Numbered from the stretch's first letter, positions 6,560 through 15,672 are shown. The stretch: DNA of 33,831 bases from an uncultured SAR92 cluster bacterium (GCA_902596775.1 CACJVE010000018.1:1-33831); one strand, 5' to 3'. A program made the numbers and translations. Notes: generated by a model from the letters alone, not told the origin.

Positions 6560-8410
6560 TTATTGTTCGTCAATAAAGCTTCTTAAGTGATCAGACCGAG
6601 TAGGGTGCCTGAGCTTCCTAAGAGCCTTTGCTTCAATCTGCCGTATCCGCTCTCGAGTAACATCAAATTGCTTACCAACTTCTTCAAGAGTGTGGTCAGT
6701 ATTCATGTCTATACCAAACCTCATTCTTAGAACTTTCGCTTCTCTTGCGGTTAAGCTGCCCAAAACACCTCTTGTTGATTCCGTTAGATTATGTTTTGTT
6801 GCATTATCTACCGGTTGGGCGATAGTCACATCTTCAATGAGATCTCCTATGTTAGCATCCTCATCTTCGCCAATAGGCGTCTCCATTGAAATCGGTTCTT
6901 TTGCTATCTTCAGCACTTTACGTATTTTGTCCTCCGGCATCTCCATACGTTCTGCTAACTCTTCTGGAGAGGGCTCTCTTCCCATTTCTTGAAGCATCTG
7001 TCGAGAAATCCTGTTGAGTTTATTAATCGTCTCAATCATGTGGACTGGTATTCTGATGGTTCTCGCTTGATCAGCTATTGATCTGGTAATTGCTTGTCGT
7101 ATCCACCATGTAGCATAAGTCGAGAATTTGTAACCTCGTCGGTATTCAAATTTATCGACTGCTTTCATTAACCCGATGTTCCCTTCTTGTATTAAATCAA
7201 GAAACTGAAGGCCTCTATTGGTATATTTCTTAGCTATCGAGATAACAAGTCTCAAGTTAGCTTCGACCATTTCTTTTTTTGCTCTTCTGGCCATTGCTTC
7301 ACCGATGGTTACTCTTCGATTTATATCCTTTATCTGAAGGATCGATAAGCCACTAGTCTTTTCTACCTGCGCAAGCTTTCTTTGCGCTCTGAGTATCTCA
7401 ATCTCTTGTTCTTTAATATTTTCTGAATAACCCGCTTTTGCTTTAATTAAAGAGCCTGTCCACTTTAAATTCGTCTCATTGCCGGGAAATCCTTTTACAA
7501 ATTCCTTTCTTGGCATTTTTGATGTTCTAACGCAAAGACGCATCACATTGCGCTCTTCTTTTCTTATTTTCTCTACTGCAGTTCTTATTACTGCAATGAG
7601 CGGATCGAATTGTCGTGGTGTTAGTTTCAAAAACTTGAAAAGCTCCGCCAGTGCAGACATATTTTGTATTGTTGCTTTGCCATTTCTGCCATGCTTCTCA
7701 ATAGATTTTTCAGTCTTCAACAACATACTTCTTATTTCTTCGAATCTCTCTGTTGCCTCTTCTGGATCTAGACCTCCCTCATGATCTTCCTCATCTTCAT
7801 CGTCATCCAAATCCTCTCCATTAGCCAATTTTTCCGCCTCAGCGGCCTCTGCTGCTTGCTGTTGAGCTAGAGCAGATGGCACATGCTCCATAGGATTCAG
7901 ATACCCACTTATGATGTCAGTAAGTTTTTTCTCACCCTCTAAAACCTTATCCCATTCTTTTATTACTAAAGCGACGTTAGAAGGCCAGTCAGCTATCGCT
8001 GCCATTAATTCTCTTGTTCCCTCTTCAATTCGTTTGGCTATCTCGATTTCTCCTTCTCGAGTGAGAAGCTCAACCGAACCCATCTCGCGCATGTACATTC
8101 TGACTGGATCTGTTGTTCTGTGTTGTTCAGATTCCACGGAGGCGAGAGCAGCGGCGGCTTCAGCAGCAGCAATTTCATCAGGGGTATTGTCGCCCGACGT
8201 CATCAAAAGGGTTTCAGCATCAGGTGCAACCTCGAACACAGTGATCCCCATGTCGTTGATCATTTGAATAATATCTTCAACTTGTTCAGGGTCAGCAATA
8301 TCCTCTGGAAGGTGATCATTTACTTCTGCATAAGTCAGATATCCCTGCTCTCTGCCTTTTGCGATTAAGTCTTTAATTCCTGATTGTTGTTTGTCTGTGT
8401 TGTCTGTCAT
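6560..8410 (-). CDS. rpoD: RNA polymerase sigma-70 (housekeeping sigma factor)
   Basis: The primary sigma factor directs RNA polymerase to housekeeping promoters. Its 616 residues are close to the 613 of E. coli. Visible parts are region 1.1 (about 1-80), region 1.2 (about 100-130, [11 protein letters not shown]), the non-conserved region with an acidic run (about 199-216), region 2 (about 378-450, with [20 protein letters not shown] and the Trp-rich [11 protein letters not shown]), region 3 (about 458-530) and region 4 with the helix-turn-helix (about 573-595, [18 protein letters not shown]). It is the last protein gene of the rpsU-yqeY-dnaG-rpoD operon, and a tRNA follows 11 bp later. A perfect TATAAT just upstream suggests it also has its own promoter. 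The ATG has AAAAGA nearby as a weak ribosome binding site. Confidence 0.98.
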   Translation of the reverse strand: MTDNTDKQQSGIKDLIAKGREQGYLTYAEVNDHLPEDIADPEQVEDIIQMINDMGITVFEVAPDAETLLMTSGDNTPDEIAAAEAAAALASVESEQHRTTDPVRMYMREMGSVELLTREGEIEIAKRIEEGTRELMAAIADWPSNVALVIKEWDKVLEGEKKLTDIISGYLNPMEHVPSALAQQQAAEAAEAEKLANGEDLDDDEDEEDHEGGLDPEEATERFEEIRSMLLKTEKSIEKHGRNGKATIQNMSALAELFKFLKLTPRQFDPLIAVIRTAVEKIRKEERNVMRLCVRTSKMPRKEFVKGFPGNETNLKWTGSLIKAKAGYSENIKEQEIEILRAQRKLAQVEKTSGLSILQIKDINRRVTIGEAMARRAKKEMVEANLRLVISIAKKYTNRGLQFLDLIQEGNIGLMKAVDKFEYRRGYKFSTYATWWIRQAITRSIADQARTIRIPVHMIETINKLNRISRQMLQEMGREPSPEELAERMEMPEDKIRKVLKIAKEPISMETPIGEDEDANIGDLIEDVTIAQPVDNATKHNLTESTRGVLGSLTAREAKVLRMRFGIDMNTDHTLEEVGKQFDVTRERIRQIEAKALRKLRHPTRSDHLRSFIDEQ

Positions 8411-8448
8411 ATGAATGTCTTTTGTTGTGGATAAAAAACTAGCGCAGG

Positions 8449-8478
8449 ATTATACCGGATAAACTTTTTATATCCTAT
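8449..8478 (-). promoter_or_regulatory. Candidate promoter for rpoD
   Basis: Read on the minus strand, a perfect TATAAT lies at 8454-8449, with a poor -35 (TAGGAT, 17-bp spacer). Transcription would begin near 8441, leaving a leader of about 30 nt before the rpoD ATG. Separate rpoD promoters are known in enteric operons of this type. Confidence 0.45.
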
Positions 8479-8510
8479 TAATATTTAAGCAACTTCCGTT
8501 TTCTTATTAC

Positions 8511-10412
8511 TTAAACTAATGAGACAAGCTTCTGTTTTACAACACTTTTTATCTCTTTTGTCTCATTGTCACTGGGCAATTGAAGATGTATTTTATGAAG
8601 TCTTTTAATTTGTTTTTCAGTTAAACTGTCTAAATTAATTAATACTTCTGCTTGTTCTAGAATAGGTAAGGAAGTGAACGTAGATTGGATCACATGCTCA
8701 AGCGCTTCAGAAAACTCTTTATCGTCATCTCTTCCCGTGCCGGCTGGCGGATGATAAAGCTCACTCGCCGCAAGTTTTTTAAGCAGCTCTAATTCACTTC
8801 GACCTTCATGTAAACCCGACCAGTATGAAAAAACATTTGATGCCTTATATTGAGGATTTTCCCTAAATAAGTTATATAGTTTTAAAAAGAGTTGAACATC
8901 TTGGTTCTTTGACTTTATAAGTACGCTAGAGTCATCTACTAAATTTATAAGAGACGGATGATTTATTAAGAGGGCAACTAGCTGTTTTCCGGGGGACATC
9001 TTTATTTTTGCTTTTTTCTGAATCTCATTAATTGGTCCATAGTCAATGTGCTCATAACTTGATGGTTCAACAGGGAGTGGCTGTGAATCTTTGATAACTT
9101 TGGGGCCTTTGAGGTTATATTGTTTTATTATCTCGCTTAATTGCTCCTCTGAAATTTCAGTTATTTTAGATAATTCGTTCAACATTAACTGTTGAAAAAT
9201 TCCGTTAGGTATTTGAGATAAAGGCAATGCGCAGGTCTTACCTAGCTTTGCTTTGCCATCCATTGTTGTAATGTCTATATCTCGAGCAAAATAATCAAAG
9301 AAAAATTTGGACAAGGGAGTAGCCGTTTCGACAAATTTTAAAAATTCATCTCGACCCAATTTTCTTACTAGACTATCAGGGTCTTCAGACTCTGGAAGGA
9401 AAAGAAACTTTGCAGAGAATCCATCACGCATTTGTGGCAAACAAGTCTCCAGCGCTCGAGAGGCTGCTTTACGCCCAGCATCGTCTCCATCAAAACAAAA
9501 AATTACTTCAGATGTGTAACGAAAGATTTTATGCAAGTGATTCTCTGTAAGCGATGTGCCCAGTGATGCGACTGAATTATTGATTTCAAATTGTGAAAGC
9601 GAGATTACATCCAAATAACCCTCAACCATAATAATATTTGGTATGGTTTTAAGTGATTTCCTGGCCTCATAAAGACCGAACAATTCACGCCCTTTCTGAA
9701 ATATTGGAGTTTCAGGAGAGTTAATATATTTAGGTTTTGAGTCATCAAGCACTCTGCCCCCAAAACCTACTGTTCTTCCGCGTTGATCTCTAATGGGGAA
9801 CATAATTTTATTTCGAAACCGATCATATAATTTTTTTTCTTCCGGTTTTGAAATTAACATTCCAGCTTGCTCAAGAAGTCTAAGATTTTCCTCTTCTGGG
9901 AGCGCTTTTAATAAAAGATCCCAAGAATTTGGAGCAAAACCAATCCCAAATTTAGCAGCAATCTTTCCACTAAACCCTCTCTCTTTTAAATACTTTATCG
10001 CCTTGCTCGCATCAGGATGAGTTCTGAGTTGGGTGCGATAGAATTTATCTGATTCTATTAATATGGAATATAAATTACGCTGCTTTTTAGAGTTATTATT
10101 TGAGTTTTGACTTGTTTGGGGAATTTCTAGACCGGCCTGTTTTGCCAGGTATTCAATGCTTTCAACAAAATCAAGTCGCTCATATTCCATAAGAAACCCG
10201 ATAGCATTTCCACTGGCTCCACAGCCAAAACAATGATAGAACTGTTTTTCCTGTGTCACAGTGAAAGAGGGGCTTTTTTCTTCATGAAACGGACAACATG
10301 CAGAATAGTTTTTACCAGTTTTTTTCAATGGCACACGAGTGTTGATGAGCTCTACGATATCTGTTCTATCTAGTAACTCGTCGATAAAAGATTGTGGGAT
10401 CAATCCAGCCAT
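8511..10412 (-). CDS. dnaG: DNA primase
   Basis: DnaG makes RNA primers for replication and works with the DnaB helicase. The 633-residue protein has the CHC2 zinc finger (Cys40, His43, Cys61, Cys64). The TOPRIM core has MVEGYLDV with Glu264 and FDGDDAGRKA with Asp308 and Asp310, the metal ligands equivalent to E. coli Glu265, Asp309 and Asp311. The weakly conserved C-terminal part (about 450-633) would be the helicase-binding domain. The ATG at 10412 lacks a clear Shine-Dalgarno sequence, so expression may be low or coupled. The gene lies between yqeY and rpoD in the classical macromolecular-synthesis order. About 100 bp separate it from rpoD. Confidence 0.97.
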   Translation of the reverse strand: MAGLIPQSFIDELLDRTDIVELINTRVPLKKTGKNYSACCPFHEEKSPSFTVTQEKQFYHCFGCGASGNAIGFLMEYERLDFVESIEYLAKQAGLEIPQTSQNSNNNSKKQRNLYSILIESDKFYRTQLRTHPDASKAIKYLKERGFSGKIAAKFGIGFAPNSWDLLLKALPEEENLRLLEQAGMLISKPEEKKLYDRFRNKIMFPIRDQRGRTVGFGGRVLDDSKPKYINSPETPIFQKGRELFGLYEARKSLKTIPNIIMVEGYLDVISLSQFEINNSVASLGTSLTENHLHKIFRYTSEVIFCFDGDDAGRKAASRALETCLPQMRDGFSAKFLFLPESEDPDSLVRKLGRDEFLKFVETATPLSKFFFDYFARDIDITTMDGKAKLGKTCALPLSQIPNGIFQQLMLNELSKITEISEEQLSEIIKQYNLKGPKVIKDSQPLPVEPSSYEHIDYGPINEIQKKAKIKMSPGKQLVALLINHPSLINLVDDSSVLIKSKNQDVQLFLKLYNLFRENPQYKASNVFSYWSGLHEGRSELELLKKLAASELYHPPAGTGRDDDKEFSEALEHVIQSTFTSLPILEQAEVLINLDSLTEKQIKRLHKIHLQLPSDNETKEIKSVVKQKLVSLV

Positions 10413-10479
10413 TTAAAAGCGGTAACTAATAATTCTCTATCAGTTTAGCGGTTTTTTTCAGAATACTATACTAGTTGTG

Positions 10480-10926
10480 TTATGAATTAAGTGCTTCTTT
10501 GACTCGCTTGCTAACATCTCCAGCGTCTGCGCGACCTTGAATGTCAGGACGGAGTATACCCATCACTTTTCCCATATCTTTCATTGAACTGGCGGAAGTT
10601 TCTGCGATCGCTTTCTGGATGAGACCATTGATTTCTTCATCGTTCAGTGCTGCAGGAAGAAACTCATTGATTACCTCAATTTCATTAGATTCTATCTCAG
10701 ATAGTTCGGTACGACCAGCTTGGTCATATTGAGAAATAGAATCTCGTCGCTGCTTGATCATTTTTGCCAGAATAGAGACCAGCCTTGAATCATCGATATC
10801 AATTCTTTCATCGACTTCGACGCGCTTTATCTCAGATAAAATCAAACGTATTGTTTTCAAACGGTCTTTCTGACGAGCTCTCATCGCTTCTTTCATTGCA
10901 TTGGTGATGTCAACTTTTAAAGCCAT
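10480..10926 (-). CDS. yqeY: GatB/YqeY domain protein
   Basis: A 148-residue helical protein of the YqeY family. It resembles the tail domain of the amidotransferase subunit GatB that contacts tRNA. Its own role is unproven. Family features seen are the start ALKVDITNAMKEAMRARQK, the RLILSEIK helix, and the C-terminal MKDMGKVMGILRP with GRADAGDVSKRVKE. The ATG has a good site, GAGGA, 5 bp upstream. This gene is commonly found between rpsU and dnaG in Pseudomonas-like bacteria, so its place here is ordinary. No gatCAB genes are in the window. Confidence 0.93.
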   Translation of the reverse strand: MALKVDITNAMKEAMRARQKDRLKTIRLILSEIKRVEVDERIDIDDSRLVSILAKMIKQRRDSISQYDQAGRTELSEIESNEIEVINEFLPAALNDEEINGLIQKAIAETSASSMKDMGKVMGILRPDIQGRADAGDVSKRVKEALNS

Positions 10927-11011
10927 AGGTTCCTCTGACTAATAGTTTTTAGCAATACTTATTGATTGAGTGCGAATATTTGAGGGGATAATAGCTGCCA
11001 TTATGGAGCTC

Positions 11012-11227
11012 TTAATACAGTCGATTAAACCGGCGCGATTCTCTTGACACTTTCTTTTGGTTTCTCTTTATCGCAGCTGCTGCTTTTCTCTTCTTGACCC
11101 AAGTTGGTTTCTCATAAAATTCACAGCTCCTAACTTTTGCCAACACACCTGCTTTTTCACACGATCTTTTAAACCTTCTCAAGGCAATGTCGAAGGGCTC
11201 ATTCTCTTTTATGCGAACACCTGGCAT
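11012..11227 (-). CDS. rpsU: 30S ribosomal protein S21
   Basis: S21 is a small basic protein of the 30S subunit, needed for efficient initiation. The 71-residue length equals the gammaproteobacterial standard. The hallmark stretches [30 protein letters not shown] and the Arg/Lys-rich tail are intact. AGGA lies 7 bp before the ATG. It is the first gene of the operon with yqeY, dnaG and rpoD, and is divergent from tsaD across about 160 bp. Confidence 0.98.
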   Translation of the reverse strand: MPGVRIKENEPFDIALRRFKRSCEKAGVLAKVRSCEFYEKPTWVKKRKAAAAIKRNQKKVSRESRRFNRLY

Positions 11228-11273
11228 ACGATTTCCTGTTATTTAATTAGCATGCAATTGTAAAACGCGTCAG

Positions 11274-11300
11274 TCTATACATTTCAATCAAAGAGTGCAA
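11274..11300 (-). promoter_or_regulatory. Candidate promoter for the rpsU operon
   Basis: On the minus strand a -35 TTGCAC (11300-11295) and a -10 TATAGA (11279-11274) are separated by 15 bp, shorter than the usual 16-18. It lies about 46 bp before the rpsU ATG in the divergent rpsU/tsaD spacer. This is a motif match only. Confidence 0.3.
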
Positions 11301-11388
11301 AGATTTTTCAGTGTAAATATTTTCGTTAGCGATTGAAAATATCGTCATCTGCATTCACCATATGCATCTATGTCTAGAGAATTAACGA

Positions 11389-12420
11389 ATGATGAAAGTA
11401 CTGGGAATTGAAACTTCTTGTGATGAGACAGGACTCGCTATCTATGACGGGAGTAAGGGACTTTTAGCGAACGAGTTATACTCGCAAGCACGTTTTCATT
11501 CAGATTTCGGAGGAGTAGTGCCAGAACTCGCATCCAGAGATCATGTTAGAAAAATTTTACCCTTACTAGACCGACTTCTTCAGGCAGCACATATTAGTGA
11601 AAATGATTTGGACGGGATTGCGTACACCGCGGGTCCAGGTTTAGCCGGCGCTTTGATGGTAGGTGGTGCAATAGCGACTTCGCTTGCGTTCGCGCTAGAT
11701 ATTCCAGTTATTGGTGTCCATCATATGGAGGCTCACTTGCTATCATCGATGCTAGAAAAACACTCACCAGAAATGCCATTTCTTGCATTGCTGGTCTCAG
11801 GAGGACATACACAGATTGTAAATGTAAAGTCTTTAGGAGACTATGAACTGCTGGGTGAATCACTTGATGATGCTGCCGGCGAGGCTTTCGATAAGGTCGC
11901 AAAGCTACTGCAACTTGGATATCCAGGTGGCCCGATAATTGGCAATCTCGCAGATAAGGGAGACTGTAAAAAATATGATTTCCCGCGTCCAATGACTGAT
12001 AAACCAGGCTTGGATTTTAGTTTTTCTGGGTTGAAAACTCATACAAGAAATTTAGTAAATGAACTAGATACAAGTAATCAGCAAGTAAAATATGATATAT
12101 GTGCAGGTTTTCAAGAGGCTGTTGTTGACACTTTAATCTTAAAATGTGTAAGAGCACTCAAACAAACAAGTTTGGAATCATTAGTTGTTGCGGGAGGAGT
12201 TGCAGCTAATAATCGTTTGAGATTCAAAATGAGAGAAAAAACAGAAAAGATGGGCGTATCCGTTTTTTATTCAAGGCTTGAATTTTGCACCGATAACGGC
12301 GCAATGATTGCTTATTTAGGGCATGAGAGATTAAAAAATGGTGACAGAGGTTCTATGTCAATAGAATCTTATCCAAGATGGCCGCTGGAAAACTTAAGAC
12401 AAATACAAAATAAAACTTAG
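11389..12420 (+). CDS. tsaD: tRNA N6-threonylcarbamoyladenosine transferase subunit
   Basis: TsaD, with TsaB and TsaE, transfers the threonylcarbamoyl group to A37 of ANN-decoding tRNAs. The 343-residue protein has the ASKHA start [12 protein letters not shown], the [12 protein letters not shown] segment and the metal-binding HHMEAH (His112 and His116, counting from the first Met). [33 protein letters not shown] and [12 protein letters not shown] are also present. Two ATGs are adjacent; the first has AGAGA at 8 bp and is preferred. tsaD next to rpsU is conserved in gammaproteobacteria. In E. coli plsY lies between tsaD and folB; here folB follows after 8 bp and plsY is absent. Confidence 0.97.
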   Translation: MMKVLGIETSCDETGLAIYDGSKGLLANELYSQARFHSDFGGVVPELASRDHVRKILPLLDRLLQAAHISENDLDGIAYTAGPGLAGALMVGGAIATSLAFALDIPVIGVHHMEAHLLSSMLEKHSPEMPFLALLVSGGHTQIVNVKSLGDYELLGESLDDAAGEAFDKVAKLLQLGYPGGPIIGNLADKGDCKKYDFPRPMTDKPGLDFSFSGLKTHTRNLVNELDTSNQQVKYDICAGFQEAVVDTLILKCVRALKQTSLESLVVAGGVAANNRLRFKMREKTEKMGVSVFYSRLEFCTDNGAMIAYLGHERLKNGDRGSMSIESYPRWPLENLRQIQNKT

Positions 12421-12428
12421 GAAAAAAA

Positions 12429-12788
12429 ATGTCCGATATCGTATACATCAGGGAATTAGAAGTAGAGACTATTATAGGAATTTTCGATTGGGAACGTGAA
12501 GTTAAACAAATAGTAAGTTTAGATCTGGATATGGTGCATGACATTGCAAAAGCTGGAGAAACTGACGATATAGAATATGCGCTTAATTACAAATCTATAT
12601 CAAAAAGATTGATTGCATTTATCGAAAAAAGTGAATATTTTTTGATAGAGGCTCTTGCCGAAGCAGTTACAAGTATTGTCATTAACGAATTTTCTGTCCC
12701 ATGGGTTAGATTAAGAATTAGCAAGCCAGGTGCATTGCGTGGCTCGAAGGATGTTGGTGTAATTATTGAAAGAGGATTAAAAAAGTAA
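12429..12788 (+). CDS. folB: Dihydroneopterin aldolase
   Basis: FolB cleaves 7,8-dihydroneopterin to 6-hydroxymethyl-dihydropterin and glycolaldehyde in folate synthesis. The 119 residues have the expected length. Glu22 in GIFDWERE and Lys99 in ISKPGALRGSKDVGV are at the positions of the catalytic pair. The substrate region DDIEYALNYKSI is also present. It starts 8 bp after tsaD and its stop overlaps the folK start (TAATG), which points to translational coupling. Its product is the substrate of FolK. Confidence 0.95.
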   Translation: MSDIVYIRELEVETIIGIFDWEREVKQIVSLDLDMVHDIAKAGETDDIEYALNYKSISKRLIAFIEKSEYFLIEALAEAVTSIVINEFSVPWVRLRISKPGALRGSKDVGVIIERGLKK

Positions 12789-13279
12789 TGCCTTCTGTGT
12801 ATTTAAGTATAGGCAGTAATGTCGATCGTCGTCACAATGTGAAATCTTGTATTACCTCTTTAAAGGCGATTTTTGGAAATCTAAGTATGTCGCCTGTTTA
12901 TGAAAGTGACTCTGTTGGTTTTGAAGGTGATAATTTTTACAATTTAGTGGTAAGCGTTCAAACTACATTATCAGTTGGCCAAATCTCACAAGTACTTAAA
13001 AAATTAGAAAATGAACATGGTCGCGATCGCAGTGCGCCGAAGTTTGGACCAAGAACTCTAGATATAGATATCATTACTGTTGATGATTTCGTTGGAGAGT
13101 ATGATGGTGTAAAGCTCCCGCGAGAGGAATTACTTGAAAATGCATTTGTCCTTCTCCCAATGGTCAAACTAATAGGAAATGAGCTGCACCCAGAAACAAA
13201 AAGAAGCTACATTGATCATTGGCATGAGTTTGATAAAACCAAACAATTTCTTACAGAAATATCCTTCTCTTTCGATTAA
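12788..13279 (+). CDS. folK: 2-amino-4-hydroxy-6-hydroxymethyldihydropteridine pyrophosphokinase
   Basis: FolK adds pyrophosphate from ATP to hydroxymethyl-dihydropterin, the step before dihydropteroate synthase. The 163-residue protein shows the family signature RDRSAPKFGPRTLDIDII, including the two magnesium-binding aspartates Asp92 and Asp94. The start is VYLSIGSNVDRR and the pterin-binding segment is YNLVV. The ATG overlaps the folB stop by one base. It ends 3 bp before the stop codon of the convergent pteridine-reductase-like gene, leaving no room for terminators between the two transcription units. Confidence 0.96.
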   Translation: MPSVYLSIGSNVDRRHNVKSCITSLKAIFGNLSMSPVYESDSVGFEGDNFYNLVVSVQTTLSVGQISQVLKKLENEHGRDRSAPKFGPRTLDIDIITVDDFVGEYDGVKLPREELLENAFVLLPMVKLIGNELHPETKRSYIDHWHEFDKTKQFLTEISFSFD

Positions 13280-13282
13280 ACT

Positions 13283-14032
13283 CTAGAGAGCATTCGAACT
13301 TCCACCATCAACGGCGATTGTCTGCCCAGTCATATATTCTGCGTCAACTGCTAAAAAATAAGTTGTTTTGGCAATATCACTTTCAGTTCCAAGTCTACCA
13401 AGCGGTACTTTACTCAATACTGACTGTTGTTTATCAATATCGTCAGTCTCATGCTCAGGCCAGAGGATAGCTCCTGGCGCGACGCTGTTGACTCTGATTT
13501 CTGGAGCTAATTCTTTCGCCAGTGTCTTTGTCATCGCAATGTTACCGGCCTTTGCTATTGTGTAGATTGGATGATTAATCAATGCCTGTCTTGCGTGCAT
13601 ATCAGATATATTAATGATCGATCCTTTGCTCTCCTTCAGCAATGGTGCGAGCGCCTGAGCAATAAAAAATGGAGATTTTAAATTACTATTTATCAGATCA
13701 TCCCACTGCGATTGATCACATTGCTCTAGTGGTGTTGGATAAAAACTTGACGCATTATTTATAAGGACATCCAAGCGGCCGAGGTCACAACAAAATTTCG
13801 ATATTTTTGCCACGGTATCAGGGGAATTAAGATTCCCTTGAACTGTATAACAGCGTGCAGGGCTATTTTCGTTTAAAAGCCTAGAGAGGCTTTCGGCTTC
13901 TCTTTTAGAATTGTTATAGTGGATAATGCAATCAAAACCTTTAGATGAGAACAGGTGCGCAAGCTCTGCCCCAATTCTTTTTGCAGCTCCGGTTATTAAA
14001 ACAACGGGCAATTCTTCTTTTGATTCGTTCAA
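13283..14032 (-). CDS. folM: Pteridine reductase-like short-chain dehydrogenase (FolM-like)
   Basis: A 249-residue NADPH-type short-chain dehydrogenase, likely reducing pterins or dihydrofolate. The cofactor motif is TGAAKRIG (14-21), with Arg in the place typical of pteridine reductases. NNAS is at 92-95. The catalytic Tyr157 and Lys161 lie in YTIAK. The residue that is usually Ser in this superfamily is Asp144 (NISDMHARQ), as in PTR1/FolM enzymes. The tail has GQTIAVDGG. Its position beside folB-folK supports a pterin substrate. It follows cca by 14 bp in the same operon. The substrate assignment is inferred; a general SDR remains possible. Confidence 0.85.
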   Translation of the reverse strand: MNESKEELPVVLITGAAKRIGAELAHLFSSKGFDCIIHYNNSKREAESLSRLLNENSPARCYTVQGNLNSPDTVAKISKFCCDLGRLDVLINNASSFYPTPLEQCDQSQWDDLINSNLKSPFFIAQALAPLLKESKGSIINISDMHARQALINHPIYTIAKAGNIAMTKTLAKELAPEIRVNSVAPGAILWPEHETDDIDKQQSVLSKVPLGRLGTESDIAKTTYFLAVDAEYMTGQTIAVDGGSSNAL

Positions 14033-14046
14033 TTTAATTACCTCTT

Positions 14047-15210
14047 TTATTTGGTATATCTGAGTTGAACTGCTTTTATTGCGTCAAGTTGTGCGTGTTG
14101 TAGCTTTTTACCAATCTTATCGCCAGTCAGACTGGAAATATCTATATGATTTATATTTATTTTTTTTAGCTCCACAACACATTCTTTCAAAAATGTCGTG
14201 ATTCTCCTAGTTTTATCAGGGCATTTTCCTTCATGCAGCCAAATTACTTCGAAGCAATTTAATAAATTTGAAAAAATAGCAGTTTGCTTTAGAGCATTTA
14301 TTTCTTTAAATACTAAAAGTAGTTTTTTAGGCTTTGCCGTAACTGATGTCCATGAAATATCCATAAATCTGAACATTAGTGATGCAAATTGGGTAAATTT
14401 CTTTGGTGCTTTTACTCTTTTACATATCTCCTCAACCAAGTTAGGTCTGGAGTCTGATTGTGCTGATAAAATCCAAAAGATAGTTGCAAATCTAATCGAA
14501 GGATCATTTGTGTTATCGGATACTGATTTCATTATTCCCAATAGCCCCTTTTTTTTATCATTGTTATTAAGCGCATCATTAAGTTCAGGAAATATAGTTT
14601 GAAATGCTCCTGAATTTAGTAAACTACTGACAAAAAGATGTGGTGATTTCTCTCTCATAGCACTTTCAATTTCGCTCCAAATTCGCTCGTTCGAGAGCGC
14701 TGAAATTTCTCCAGAGTGAACAATTTTTATCATTGCTGCTTTAGTTTCAGATGCGATTTTAAAACCGAGATGTTGGTATCGAGCATAAAATCTAGAGACC
14801 CTGAATACTCGGAGAGGATCTTCAACAAACGCCTCTGAAACATGCCGCAAAATTCTGTTTTCAATATCTTTTAATCCATTGTGTGGATCAATCAGAGTGC
14901 CTTTTGAGTCTCTAGCAATTGCATTAATGGTCAAATCTCTTCTACCAAGATCATCTTCAAGCGTAACACTGGGATCGGTGAAGAATTGAAAACCTTGATG
15001 TCCAGTACTTACTTTTTTCTCGGTTCTGGCTAATGCGTATTCCTCTTTTGTTGTAGGATGAAGAAAAACTGGAAAATTTTTTCCAACAGGGGTGAACCCC
15101 AGTTCTATCATCTGTTGAGGTGATGACTCTACAACGACCCAATCAGTTTCATGATATTCAAATGAAAGTAGACTATCCCTGACTGCTCCTCCAACCTCAT
15201 ATATCTTCAT
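14047..15210 (-). CDS. cca: CCA-adding enzyme (tRNA nucleotidyltransferase), variant without a recognisable HD site
   Basis: A class II nucleotidyltransferase that repairs or adds the CCA end of tRNAs. The 387-residue protein aligns well with E. coli Cca in its first half: GGAVRD (7-12), FPVFLHP, EEYALARTE, LEDDLGRRDLTINA and EDPLRVFRVSRF. Two features are odd. The first catalytic carboxylate is Glu21 (HETDW, codon GAA) where E. coli has Asp21 (DRDW); Asp23 is kept. The region corresponding to the E. coli HD phosphohydrolase site (CHDLGKG and HHGHG) reads IFWILSAQSDSRP and has lost the metal ligands, while RFAT before and CKRVKAP after still align. Phosphatase and phosphodiesterase activities should therefore be absent. 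CCA is already encoded in the one tRNA gene seen here. Confidence 0.93.
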   Translation of the reverse strand: MKIYEVGGAVRDSLLSFEYHETDWVVVESSPQQMIELGFTPVGKNFPVFLHPTTKEEYALARTEKKVSTGHQGFQFFTDPSVTLEDDLGRRDLTINAIARDSKGTLIDPHNGLKDIENRILRHVSEAFVEDPLRVFRVSRFYARYQHLGFKIASETKAAMIKIVHSGEISALSNERIWSEIESAMREKSPHLFVSSLLNSGAFQTIFPELNDALNNNDKKKGLLGIMKSVSDNTNDPSIRFATIFWILSAQSDSRPNLVEEICKRVKAPKKFTQFASLMFRFMDISWTSVTAKPKKLLLVFKEINALKQTAIFSNLLNCFEVIWLHEGKCPDKTRRITTFLKECVVELKKININHIDISSLTGDKIGKKLQHAQLDAIKAVQLRYTK

Positions 15211-15234
15211 TTTGTATGATTTTCCCAGAGCGAA

Positions 15235-15549
15235 CTAGCGCAGTCTTATCTCTCGTGTGTTTGCTATTCTGAACAACCAAACTCCCAGTAAGTAATTTAA
15301 AATAGTTTTTATTGATATCATTATAAACGCTGGATACTGCCACCAGAAGTCTAACCAAGCATTCCAAAACCAAGAGTATATCCAGGCTTTAAACCATGGC
15401 AATTTCTGATTTACAAACATGTCTGTTGATAATGAAATAATAGTAAAGTCAGATGAAATGATTAAATTAAGTACCCAAAGAAGGAAGATCAGCTGGATCG
15501 GAGTTGTATACAGTAAAAAATATGCGCATCCTCGTGTAATTTTATTCAT
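15235..15549 (-). CDS. Small hypothetical membrane protein
   Basis: I do not recognise this 104-residue protein. It has a hydrophobic N-terminal segment (about 7-32) and a second one near the C-terminus (about 72-92). Between them lies an aromatic-rich stretch, KAWIYSWFWNAWLDFWWQYP, with six Trp. The ATG at 15549 is preferred because GGGTGAG lies just upstream; a GTG three codons earlier lacks a ribosome binding site. It ends 24 bp before cca and is probably the first gene of a unit with cca and the pteridine reductase. The tail INTREIRLR-like Arg-rich end suggests a cytoplasmic C-terminus. Confidence 0.6.
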   Translation of the reverse strand: MNKITRGCAYFLLYTTPIQLIFLLWVLNLIISSDFTIISLSTDMFVNQKLPWFKAWIYSWFWNAWLDFWWQYPAFIMISIKTILNYLLGVWLFRIANTREIRLR

Positions 15550-15578
15550 TCTTCTCACCCAGCTATATTTCGATTGTC

Positions 15579-15607
15579 ATAATATTCTAAATGCATATAT
15601 TTTTAAA
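15579..15607 (-). promoter_or_regulatory. Candidate promoter for the cca operon
   Basis: On the minus strand a -35 TTTAAA (15607-15602) and a -10 TATTAT (15584-15579) are separated by exactly 17 bp, about 30 bp before the preferred ATG of the membrane-protein gene. It is in the divergent spacer shared with ccmA. Motif match only, in AT-rich DNA. Confidence 0.33.
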
Positions 15608-15633
15608 TAATCTGAGAACCAAGATTGTTTTTC

Positions 15634-15642
15634 TGGCATAAT
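15634..15642 (+). promoter_or_regulatory. Candidate extended -10 element for the ccm operon
   Basis: TGGCATAAT fits an extended -10 (TGn plus CATAAT), without a good -35. It would start transcription near 15649 and supports the TTG at 15673 as the ccmA start, since the upstream TTG at 15625 would then lie outside the message. Confidence 0.25.
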
Positions 15643-15672
15643 TACGGACCCAGTTCCCTACAGGAATTTTCT

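Noticed and set aside
7479-8267. Ser-rich plus-strand frames opposite rpoD
   Set aside because: They lie fully antisense to a clear sigma-70 gene and show no domain.
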